Assembly: GCA_031280965.1 (NCBI GenBank)
Contig: JAITFZ010000005.1
Location: forward strand, 48,474 to 112,473
Reading direction: 5' to 3'
DNA from: Oscillospiraceae bacterium
GTDB taxonomy: Bacteria; Bacillota; Clostridia; Oscillospirales; Ruminococcaceae
Length of the DNA stretch: 64,000 nucleotides
Shown here: positions 57,738 to 64,000 of the stretch, piece after piece
Layout of the letters: every line of letters starts with the position of its first letter
How positions within the stretch are numbered: position 1 is the first letter of the stretch
Notes under the pieces: model-generated
What the model was told of the DNA's origin: nothing
Databases searched by the model: none
Seen by the model: the letters and a program-made list of their open reading frames with translations, nothing else
Translations under genes and position numbers: made by a program

Positions 57738-58502
57738 TTATGCGTTAATTACACCTGATTGGCGCTGGCGCACCACTTCATACATTAAAATCCCGCCGCA
57801 GACGGAAGCGTTAAGCGAGTTAATTTTCCCGTACATAGGAACGGCGACAACCACATCGCAGTTCTCTCTTACAAGCCGACGCAAACCGTTTCCTTCCGAG
57901 CCTATGACAAGGCACGTCCCGCCTGTAAAATCCTGTTTATAATAAGGCTCTCCGTCGGCTTCAGCCCCGTAAATCCACACGCCTGATTTTTTCAGCCGGC
58001 TGATTACGTCCGAAAGATTGGCTTCTCTGCAAATTTTAAGATGGCTTGCCGCGCCCGCCGAAGTCGAGTGTACAGTGGAATTAATCCCTGCGCTCCGCCG
58101 CTTTGGAATAATCAAGCCGTCAGCACCCGCCGCTTCTGCCGTGCGGATAAGTGCGCCAAGGTTATGCGGGTCGGTGATTTCATCGGCTATTATAATGAAA
58201 GGCGCCTGATTTTTTTCCGCCGACAATCTTAAAATGTCGTCTGCCGTGACGTATTCTGTCCCGGGAATAACTAAAGCAAGCCCGTCGTGCCGCGCTTCGC
58301 CTGTCAATACATTTAGCTTTACAGCGTCACAATCCTTTATAACACCGCCTTTTTGCTTAACAAGCGCGATGTGCTTCCCTACACCCCCGGCAGAACTTGT
58401 TCCGTCTGACCTTTTTTGCACGTAGAGCGTATCAATGGGGTTCCCCGACAGCAGGTATTCTAAAACTGCGTTTTTGCCGCAGATTATATTTTCATTTTCC
58501 AT
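57738..58502 (-). CDS. rlmB: 23S rRNA (guanosine-2251-2'-O)-methyltransferase RlmB-like (SpoU)
   Basis: This 254-residue SPOUT enzyme starts at 58502 (MENENIICGKNAVLEYLLSG). The three SpoU motifs are IIADEITDPHNLGALIRTAE, GTCLVIGSEGNGLRRLVREN and VPMYGKINSLNASVCGGILM; the knot and SAM site are intact. The N-terminal substrate-binding domain is of the RlmB kind. It ends 6 bp before the pseudo-ATPase gene on the same strand, so the two are co-transcribed. Confidence 0.88.
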   Translation of the reverse strand: MENENIICGKNAVLEYLLSGNPIDTLYVQKRSDGTSSAGGVGKHIALVKQKGGVIKDCDAVKLNVLTGEARHDGLALVIPGTEYVTADDILRLSAEKNQAPFIIIADEITDPHNLGALIRTAEAAGADGLIIPKRRSAGINSTVHSTSAGAASHLKICREANLSDVISRLKKSGVWIYGAEADGEPYYKQDFTGGTCLVIGSEGNGLRRLVRENCDVVVAVPMYGKINSLNASVCGGILMYEVVRQRQSGVINA

Positions 58503-58542
58503 ATAAAAAGAGTATAACAAATTTTTACACAAAAGTCAAATA

Positions 58543-58568
58543 TGCAAAGGGCGGATTATCATCCGCCC
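58543..58568 (-). terminator. Hairpin terminator after the Rpf-like gene
   Basis: On the minus strand GGGCGGAT-GATA-ATCCGCCC, a perfect 8-bp stem, is followed by TTTGCATATTTG. It lies between the stop of the G5/3D protein and rlmB and should end the former's transcript. Confidence 0.7.
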
Positions 58569-58585
58569 CTGTTTAAGTGTGTCAA

Positions 58586-59872
58586 CTAATAATTTCCCGT
58601 ACTTATAACGTAAACATCAACGTTCTTAACGCCCCAGTTTCTTGCGTCATCAATATTGGTGCTTGTCAGCCCCATATAAACGTCAACCACTACATCGGTG
58701 TTATGGATAAAACCGCCTGTATCAGCCGCTACAGCCGCGCCGTACACGATTCTGCCGTCCTGCGTCACTATGTAAAGCAGTGAGCCGTAAGGGATTCGGT
58801 TAGGGTCTACCGCAACAGTTCCTACTTCAAGCTTGCGTCCGCTTGCCGTACCGCAGGTAGGGCTTGCGGTGTACGCGGTTGACCTGCCCGAAAGCATAAA
58901 TTCGTAATTAACGGGTCTGCCGTCAACAAGCTCAATTTCCGGGAATACACGTTTGCTAATCGGTTCTGCCAACGCTCTGCCGACAAGCATTTCCTTGTCT
59001 GTTGACGGGCTGATTACCTTAGTGCTTACAATCTCGCTCGCAATCACCTCGCCATCGACTACAAGGTCGCGGAATGTTACGTGTTCAACGCCCTTTGTGC
59101 CTTCTTTAACAACTTCAAACGCGCCTATGGCTAAAAGCTTTGTGCATTTTTCAAGTGTTTCGTAGGGTATAAAAACTTCTTCCACCCGTTCAATATAGCG
59201 GGTTGTACTTACTGTCGCCTGCATACCGGGATAAGCAACAGAGTTTAAGTTGGCGGTGACCACATCGTTTTCGCCGAGTTCAATTCCCTCGCGGTCGAGA
59301 ATGTCACCCACTGTGGTTGCGCCGTCGGGTCTGACCGGAATCGACAGGGTTACGCCCTCAATCCGTAGGGTTATCCCGAATGCGCGGGTAATGTTGATTG
59401 CGGCAGTGCCTGTGATTTTTTCATATAAAGCGTGTGAAACTATGTCGTTGTGCTCAAGTTCTATGCCTGCGCGGTGCAGAATCTCTCCGACTGTTTCGCC
59501 GGTATAAGCTTCAAGTTCAATGCTTCTTCCGTCCGCTGTAATTGTTATCATGTGCGAACGGGTGATGGAAAGGTTAGCCGTGTTGCCTTCAAAACCGTTA
59601 AAACTGTAATAGTCTAATCCGGTCAGCGTAATTCCCTGCTCCGAGATGATTTTCTCGGGGTTGGTTTGCGTTGTATATACTTTATAAGTGTTATTGCCGT
59701 CGGTGATTGTTACCTCGTTGCGAAAATATAAAGCACCCGTCATCATGAATATAGCGACGCATGTCATAAAAATCGACAGCAGGGAAACCGCAGTGCGGTT
59801 TTGCAAGACATTTCTTACTTTCCTGATTTTTTGACCGCTCACCATAAGGAGTGCGGCTACAAAGTTAAGCAA
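58586..59872 (-). CDS. Rpf-like cell-wall protein with DUF348, G5 and 3D domains
   Basis: This 428-residue secreted/anchored protein starts with TTG at 59872, with AGGAGG eight bases before. An N-terminal membrane anchor (about 28-50) precedes three DUF348 ubiquitin-like repeats (TITADGRSIELEAYTGETVG, then TVGDILDREGIELGENDVV), a G5 domain (RVEEVFIPYETLEKC, KEGTKGVEHVTFRDL) and a C-terminal 3D domain with Asp residues in VAVDPNRIPYGSLLYI, AADTGGFIHNTDVVVDVYMG. This is the YabE/Rpf2 arrangement; the 3D domain is a double-psi beta-barrel lytic transglycosylase-like fold that acts on peptidoglycan. Own strong promoter upstream. Confidence 0.9.
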   Translation of the reverse strand: MLNFVAALLMVSGQKIRKVRNVLQNRTAVSLLSIFMTCVAIFMMTGALYFRNEVTITDGNNTYKVYTTQTNPEKIISEQGITLTGLDYYSFNGFEGNTANLSITRSHMITITADGRSIELEAYTGETVGEILHRAGIELEHNDIVSHALYEKITGTAAINITRAFGITLRIEGVTLSIPVRPDGATTVGDILDREGIELGENDVVTANLNSVAYPGMQATVSTTRYIERVEEVFIPYETLEKCTKLLAIGAFEVVKEGTKGVEHVTFRDLVVDGEVIASEIVSTKVISPSTDKEMLVGRALAEPISKRVFPEIELVDGRPVNYEFMLSGRSTAYTASPTCGTASGRKLEVGTVAVDPNRIPYGSLLYIVTQDGRIVYGAAVAADTGGFIHNTDVVVDVYMGLTSTNIDDARNWGVKNVDVYVISTGNY

Positions 59873-60195
59873 AAAATCATCCTCCTGTTTATATTGATAA
59901 TCCCATTATACTCGGGTTTTTTGTATATGTCAAATAGAAGTGAAGCGCTTAATTTGTGCATAATTCACAAATTAAGCGCTAAGGTTTCTTGTTACCACTT
60001 TGTAACCTTTGTCGAAATCTAAGAAGTTGTTCAAAACAGGAAGAATTTTTGGTAAGATTAACGAAACAAGTTTGTAGGGTTATACAATCTTGACACGAGC
60101 GAAAATGATTGCACCGTTTTTCTTGATTTTTTTGTTTTTCTGCTATATAATAAGCATTGACCGAACTTGTGATTGTCTTACGGGAACCCGTATTT
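59873..60195. other. Intergenic region with promoter, large palindrome and possible plus-strand promoter
   Basis: No gene is visible in 323 bp. Contents: the promoter of the Rpf-like gene (59905-59933); a 15-bp perfect inverted repeat AGCGCTTAATTTGTG with its complement, about 59944-59980; a GTTAC/GTAAC stem-loop next to it (about 59992-60007); a plus-strand TTGATT-17-TATAAT near 60124-60152; and a TACGGG-AA-CCCGTA hairpin followed by TTTTTATTTA (about 60179-60203). I looked for a c-di-AMP (ydaO) riboswitch, which often precedes such wall genes, and did not find its motifs. Confidence 0.6.
59905..59933 (-). promoter_or_regulatory. Promoter of the Rpf-like gene
   Basis: On the minus strand consensus TTGACA (59928-59933), 17 bases, consensus TATAAT (59905-59910). 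The start codon is 33 bp downstream. The 15-bp palindrome ends 11 bp upstream of the -35 box, a place suited to a regulator. Confidence 0.9.
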
Positions 60196-61107
60196 TTATT
60201 TATTGAGGTGTTCGGTCAACGCACTGATTAACTCGCCGATTTGGCTTCTTGCGAACTGTCCGTCAGCTCCCGCCGAATCGCCGCGCCCCCGCATATTCTC
60301 ATGAATAAGCGACGAGAACATGAAAACGGGAGTGTTTTTCAGTTCTTTGTCTTCTTTAATAAGGCGGGTGAGCGTATGACCGTCCATCTGCGGCATTTCA
60401 ATATCGCTTATGACGGCGGCAACTTCATTTTTAAGATTAGGCGAGCCCTTCTTCGACCTGATGTAATCCCATGCTTCCAAACCGTTATAGTAGGAATGAA
60501 TGTTTTTGAAGCCTACGTTTTTGAGCGCGTCGATTAAAACCTTGCATAAAAACGGGCTGTCTTCCGCAATGACTAAGTGCCTGCTCAAGTCTAAATCTGC
60601 GGGAACATCGATGTTATCAAAAGTTTCCTGCTCAATCTCGGAGTTAAGACCTAAATCGCAGATAATCTTCTCAAAGTCTAAAATCATGATAATCTTGTCG
60701 TCTAACTTCGCCATGCCTGTCGTAATGCTTTCGTCGGAGTTTTTGCTTACGGCGGGCGGCTTTTCAATGGAAGACCACGTCAGCCGCTGTATGCCGAGAA
60801 CCGTAGAAACATGGAATGCGACGCTGAATTGCTCAAAATCGCAAACTATAAAAAGCCCGTTCCCATGCTCTTCTTCTTTAATCGGCAGTCCGAGTACAAC
60901 ATGAAGGTCTATAACCGTAACAAGCTTGTCACGGTGCATGAAGACGCCTTCGATTGCATCGGGCGACGACGGGACAGGTGTGAGTTCGGTGAATCTGATG
61001 ATTTCACTGACTTTAGCGATATTAATGCCGAAAAACTCATGCCCCACTAAAAATTCAAGAAGCTGAAGCTCGTTAGTAGAGGTGTCGAATACGATTTCAT
61101 TGTCCAT
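60196..61107 (-). CDS. cheV: Chemotaxis coupling protein CheV
   Basis: This 303-residue protein has a CheW domain (residues 12-150: LQLLEFLVGHEFFGINIAKV, IIRFTELTPVPSSPDAIEGV) and a receiver domain (175-300). In the receiver the acidic pair is in LVIAEDSPFLCKV, the phosphorylation Asp in AAVISDIEMPQMDGHTLTRL, the Thr/Ser position in PVFMFSSLI, and a Lys is not evident where GADG follows. It links chemoreceptors to CheA and adapts the signal, which implies a motile host. AAAGGAAAGG lies upstream. Other chemotaxis genes are not in the window. Confidence 0.9.
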   Translation of the reverse strand: MDNEIVFDTSTNELQLLEFLVGHEFFGINIAKVSEIIRFTELTPVPSSPDAIEGVFMHRDKLVTVIDLHVVLGLPIKEEEHGNGLFIVCDFEQFSVAFHVSTVLGIQRLTWSSIEKPPAVSKNSDESITTGMAKLDDKIIMILDFEKIICDLGLNSEIEQETFDNIDVPADLDLSRHLVIAEDSPFLCKVLIDALKNVGFKNIHSYYNGLEAWDYIRSKKGSPNLKNEVAAVISDIEMPQMDGHTLTRLIKEDKELKNTPVFMFSSLIHENMRGRGDSAGADGQFARSQIGELISALTEHLNK

Positions 61108-61158
61108 AATGCTTGCCTATTCCTTTCCTTTTGCCTGTTTTATACAAAAAGATTACTT

Positions 61159-61188
61159 CTCAAATTACATTATAACATAAAGTATAAA
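61159..61188 (-). promoter_or_regulatory. Candidate cheV promoter
   Basis: On the minus strand TTGCTT, 18 bases, TATAAT, some 55 bp before the ribosome binding site of cheV. The -10 box is consensus and the -35 box partial. Exact ends are approximate. Confidence 0.5.
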
Positions 61189-61225
61189 GTAAAAGCAAGG
61201 GGTTTGTTAAATTTTTTATTGTTTT

Positions 61226-61369
61226 TCAATCTCCTTTAGGATTTGCGTGACCTCTCACCGGCGTCCCTACACGCACGGGCGTGTCCTTGGGTTCTGTTCG
61301 TTCGCTCGCGCACCCCGCGACCGCGAGGGTCAGCGCGAAGATTAGTATGATTGCGATTAGTTTTTTCAT
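61226..61369 (-). CDS. 47-residue lipoprotein
   Basis: A 47-codon frame starts at 61369 with AGGAGG eight bases before the ATG. The signal peptide MKKLIAIILIFALTLAVAGC has a clear lipobox (VAGC) with Cys20 as the lipidated residue. Only 27 residues remain, Pro/Thr/Arg-rich (SERTEPKDTPVRVGTPVRG). It follows a larger lipoprotein gene by 17 bp on the same strand. Function unknown. Confidence 0.7.
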   Translation of the reverse strand: MKKLIAIILIFALTLAVAGCASERTEPKDTPVRVGTPVRGHANPKGD

Positions 61370-61386
61370 GTGAAATATCCTCCTGA

Positions 61387-62634
61387 TTAATCCATATTCA
61401 TTATTAAATACCTATATTGCCCTTTGCCATCATTTTCATTTAAAAACACATATAATATAAACGAATCGGTAACAAACGGCATATAAAGTGCAGGCTCTGT
61501 GTTTTTTAGGATATAAAATGTATTGTTGATTAAGTCGAAATAAACCGGAGGCATTTTTTCTAAGAATGACAGAGTTCCAATGTTGTTATGAAAATCAAAA
61601 AAACCAATATAGCGCGCAACTTCGACAGATTCTATGACTTTTACTTTCTCGCCGTTTTCGTTTAAATAACCTGCGCCATTGCCTACCATTCCTCCATAAC
61701 CTGTGGTTTCTTCAGATAAATCCTTTTCAAATAAGGGATAATTAAAAGAAACAGCATCACCTGAAAAAGATATGTAAGATAAGTTAAGATTGGAGAGTTC
61801 CATAATTATATTAATTGAACCATCTTTGTTTATAAAGTTAAGAAGCTGAGCCTCTTTATCCTCAGACTGTTTAATGTAAACTACACCATCTTGATATAAT
61901 ACGGGTTTTTTTGATTGAGTGTCAACAACAGATGTTGTCCCGTCTGATATATTAAACTTTAATAAATTCACATAAAACCATTCGCCGTCTCTGTAATGAG
62001 TATGCTCAAAATAGATATAATCATCAAGTATACACGGCGGATTCATTGTTCTTGAATATACAGCTTCCGGAGTAAAATAAACTGTCTCTTCGCCGGTGTT
62101 TCTGTTATATAAACATAACCTGTTTTTATACCAATCAGAGTTGTCATAACTTTCTCGCCAAAGGATAAAATCTTCATTCACAAAAGAAATTTCATATTGA
62201 ATTGAAATATCCGGAGCTTCTTTGATTATTATAACCTCTTTGTTAAAAATGTTGTAATATCCGATGAGCGCGGTTTCATCAGATAAAAGACTGTCAGTAG
62301 ATTTATAGAAATATAAATTACCGCTTTCGTCAATTGAATGAAATGTATAATGCGTTCCGTATTTGCCGTGCATAATATCAAGGCTTATTTCTTCGGTTAA
62401 AAAATCGGCGTCTATTAATTCTGTGTTGACAAATGTTTGATAAAACCCTCTTAAATACTGACTTTTAATCATATCGTTTATGGTTGTCGGTGTTTCGTCT
62501 GTGCTTTTTATATCATCAATCTCTATTGCTTTTTCTGTATAGATTACATCATCTTCAGGTGTTTCTGTTCCGGAACAAGCGCATAGCGATATTAGAACTA
62601 TAATTGATAAAAAGACTGATGTTATTTTTTTCAT
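61387..62634 (-). CDS. Lipoprotein with beta-propeller-like repeats
   Basis: This 415-residue exported lipoprotein has signal MKKITSVFLSIIVLISLCAC with a lipobox and an AAGGAGG site. The mature part has several repeats in which a strand with Asp or Tyr and a Gly-free turn recur (GNLYFYKSTDSLL, DYIYFEHTHYRDGEWFYVNL, DGVVYIKQSED). This suggests a DUF5050 or TolB-like propeller that reports values, though I cannot confirm it. It appears in a run of three lipoprotein genes. Confidence 0.6.
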   Translation of the reverse strand: MKKITSVFLSIIVLISLCACSGTETPEDDVIYTEKAIEIDDIKSTDETPTTINDMIKSQYLRGFYQTFVNTELIDADFLTEEISLDIMHGKYGTHYTFHSIDESGNLYFYKSTDSLLSDETALIGYYNIFNKEVIIIKEAPDISIQYEISFVNEDFILWRESYDNSDWYKNRLCLYNRNTGEETVYFTPEAVYSRTMNPPCILDDYIYFEHTHYRDGEWFYVNLLKFNISDGTTSVVDTQSKKPVLYQDGVVYIKQSEDKEAQLLNFINKDGSINIIMELSNLNLSYISFSGDAVSFNYPLFEKDLSEETTGYGGMVGNGAGYLNENGEKVKVIESVEVARYIGFFDFHNNIGTLSFLEKMPPVYFDLINNTFYILKNTEPALYMPFVTDSFILYVFLNENDGKGQYRYLIMNMD

Positions 62635-62663
62635 AATATATTCCTCCTTTTATTTAATGATTT

Positions 62664-63539
62664 TTATTCCGGCGAAAGTAAAAAACTCGCGCCGGAATAA
62701 ATCCATGATACGGCGTTAAACACTACATCTCTCCCCGTGAAATCTGACAACTTGCTTTCAAATGCTCGGGCGGCTTCCGGGGTAAAATTAAACTCACTGA
62801 ACAATTCAAGCCGTTCCTCAACCATTTCGGGGGTTATGCCGACGAGCTGCCATTCTTCGGGGGTGTGGATATAAAGCCATACAGGGCTATAAATTCTGTC
62901 ACCCACTACGATTGCGAAAAGAGAAGCAAATTGCTCCAAAACTTTAACGCTGTCACGAGAGAGAAATGCTTCGATTTCTTTCTCGGTGAAGATATTATCT
63001 CTAAACCCGGGAGTATCAAACTCTATAGCGAATCCTTCATAAATTTCATTGTGCCTTTGAAGCGCGCTCATAATTATATAATCAGGAATGTCATATTCGA
63101 TTATAAGCGCGAACAAATATGGCGCCTCCATCAATCCGGTCAAATAAAAAGCATTGCTTCCATCGCCTAATTTCCTATGAATATCCTCAATAAACTCATC
63201 ATAATTAAACCCTAAATACTTTGCAAATTCCTCTTCTACAGTAGCTCCTAAATACATTCTTTCTGTAAAAGGGACAAAAAAGTTTGTGTTTTCATCTCCG
63301 CCGAAATGTACAAAGGGTTGGGGTACTTCTGCGAACTCAAACGGACTTTGATAAGTCATAGGTCCAATATCCACGTCTTGAATAGTTTGAGTTTCTTCGG
63401 ACTCAGCAGAAATTTGTGCAGTCGGAATTTCTGCGTCTGTCCTTTGCGCTACCGGATTTTCAGGCTCAACATCTGCTGTACAGGCGCAAAGAGTAAACAA
63501 CAGAATTGTTGAAAGGGTTAATGTTATTGTTTTTTTCAT
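62664..63539 (-). CDS. Lipoprotein of unknown function
   Basis: This 291-residue protein has a lipoprotein signal (MKKTITLTLSTILLFTLCAC, lipobox) and a Glu/Thr-rich linker. A mostly helical domain then follows (TVEEEFAKYLGFNYDEFIED, VEERLELFSEFNFTPEAARA). GGAGAAAG precedes the ATG. The signal is nearly the same as that of the next gene, so the two may be diverged relatives in signal only. No known family. Confidence 0.6.
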   Translation of the reverse strand: MKKTITLTLSTILLFTLCACTADVEPENPVAQRTDAEIPTAQISAESEETQTIQDVDIGPMTYQSPFEFAEVPQPFVHFGGDENTNFFVPFTERMYLGATVEEEFAKYLGFNYDEFIEDIHRKLGDGSNAFYLTGLMEAPYLFALIIEYDIPDYIIMSALQRHNEIYEGFAIEFDTPGFRDNIFTEKEIEAFLSRDSVKVLEQFASLFAIVVGDRIYSPVWLYIHTPEEWQLVGITPEMVEERLELFSEFNFTPEAARAFESKLSDFTGRDVVFNAVSWIYSGASFLLSPE

Positions 63540-63556
63540 GTTCTTTCTCCTTACAT

Positions 63557-64000
63557 TTAATGCGTAAATGTTTCATCGGGAAACATGTTTCGCGGGTTTG
63601 TTCTATTACCATTTGGTAATGTTACATCTAAGTGCAAATGGAAAGCCCCCGGGGAGCCTGTGTCTCCTGTGGTGCCGAGTTGTGTCGAAGCTGATACTTG
63701 CGTACTCGGGTTATCTGTAAGCCAAGAAGGGGGAGTGTTTTCCATGTGTAAGTATCTTGTTCTGTGCGCAGTACCATTTATAGTATATGTAATCTGTATC
63801 CAAAAACCCATGGTTGGGTGTTGGGCTGCGCCACTTCTCCCTGTAACACTTCCTATCCCTTGAGCATATATGGGATAGCCCTCAATTACATTCGGAGACC
63901 CAGTTGTTATATCAATAGCTTCATGCCCGGCATATCCTAACCACCCACATGATATATGCCTTGCATGGTTTCCTCTTCTGTACATATAATGAGTAAAATG
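63557..64000 (-). CDS. M23-family peptidase-like protein, C-terminal part (cut by window edge)
   Basis: The frame remains open to the right edge, so the start lies outside; the ATG at 63985 is only an internal methionine. The visible 147 codons contain YAGHEAIDITTGSPN, a variant of the HxxxD zinc site, a central HPTMGFWIQITYTINGTAHR, and HLHLDVTLPNGNRTNPRNMF with the HxH of the M23 fold. It probably cuts peptidoglycan or is a wall-binding relative. It lies 17 bp before the lipoprotein genes, on the same strand. Confidence 0.75.
   Translation of the reverse strand, partial: HFTHYMYRRGNHARHISCGWLGYAGHEAIDITTGSPNVIEGYPIYAQGIGSVTGRSGAAQHPTMGFWIQITYTINGTAHRTRYLHMENTPPSWLTDNPSTQVSASTQLGTTGDTGSPGAFHLHLDVTLPNGNRTNPRNMFPDETFTH

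Noticed and set aside
59873..60195. c-di-AMP (ydaO) riboswitch before the Rpf-like gene
   Set aside because: The gene family is often under this riboswitch, but the conserved GGCGGA/AAUCC-type core was not seen in the leader, and the promoter is only 33 bp from the start codon.
1..64000. CRISPR arrays, rRNA genes, transposases, toxin-antitoxin or restriction systems
   Set aside because: No regularly spaced direct repeats, no rRNA signature, and no proteins with the motifs of these systems were seen. The tandem repeat at 41169-41368 has no spacers.

Overview
The window looks like a chromosomal segment of a low-to-mid GC Gram-positive bacterium of class Clostridia, probably an Oscillospirales/Ruminococcaceae-type organism. 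The support is the gene content and order: yaaA-recF-remB, asp23-nusB-xseA-xseB-ispA-dxs-tlyA-nadK-argR-recN, a citramalate synthase with leuCDB, a G5/3D-domain Rpf-like protein, AGGAGG-type ribosome binding sites and several TTG starts. The taxon is inferred from gene families, not from rRNA, because no rRNA gene is present.

Positions 1 to about 22816 are most of a siphovirus-type prophage, cut by the left window edge. Right to left on the minus strand come the early/lysogeny genes (XRE regulator, excisionase-like protein, several small proteins, a truncated radical SAM protein, HNH nuclease, HUH rolling-circle Rep, ArpU-like regulator). They are followed by a complete HK97-like packaging, head and tail module (HNH, TerS, TerL, portal, protease, capsid, connectors, tail tube, frameshifted tail chaperones, tape measure, tail hub), a holin/M23-endolysin lysis pair, and further tail-fibre-like genes. 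On the plus strand lie the CI-type repressor, a surface-type moron and the tyrosine integrase. The integrase is followed by the 3' half of a tRNA-Lys(TTT) gene, which marks the attachment site.

Positions 22830 to 23240 carry tRNA-Met and tRNA-Glu behind a near-consensus promoter. From 23413 to 42019 the chromosome runs mostly on the minus strand. It holds recF-remB, a TrmN6-like methyltransferase, a HAD phosphatase, a GT-C membrane protein, a RING-finger membrane protein, RNase P RNA, superoxide dismutase, an operon tyrS-cimA-(zinc ribbon)-leuC-leuD-leuB for branched-chain precursors, small membrane proteins, rsmI, galU and a beta-phosphoglucomutase-like HAD enzyme.

From 42166 to 52117 a long plus-strand operon combines transcription, DNA repair, isoprenoid, NAD and arginine-regulation genes. 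Next come a metF-(membrane protein)-MetH-reactivation operon, a 1019-residue membrane protein that looks like a catalytically dead P-type ATPase behind a long disordered N-terminus, rlmB, an Rpf-like cell-wall protein, cheV, three lipoproteins and a partial M23 peptidase.

Four observations stand out. (1) An ~80-bp dispersed repeat, sometimes in tandem, ends exactly at the start codons of holin, tyrS, galU and metF and supplies their ribosome binding sites. (2) The 1019-residue protein appears to be a pseudo-P-type ATPase. (3) The tail chaperone genes carry a clear -1 frameshift signal (T TTT TTC plus hairpin). (4) A plus-strand small gene appears to have replaced the 3' end of a phage radical SAM gene. 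Several genes shorter than 60 codons were also found by reading the sequence directly.
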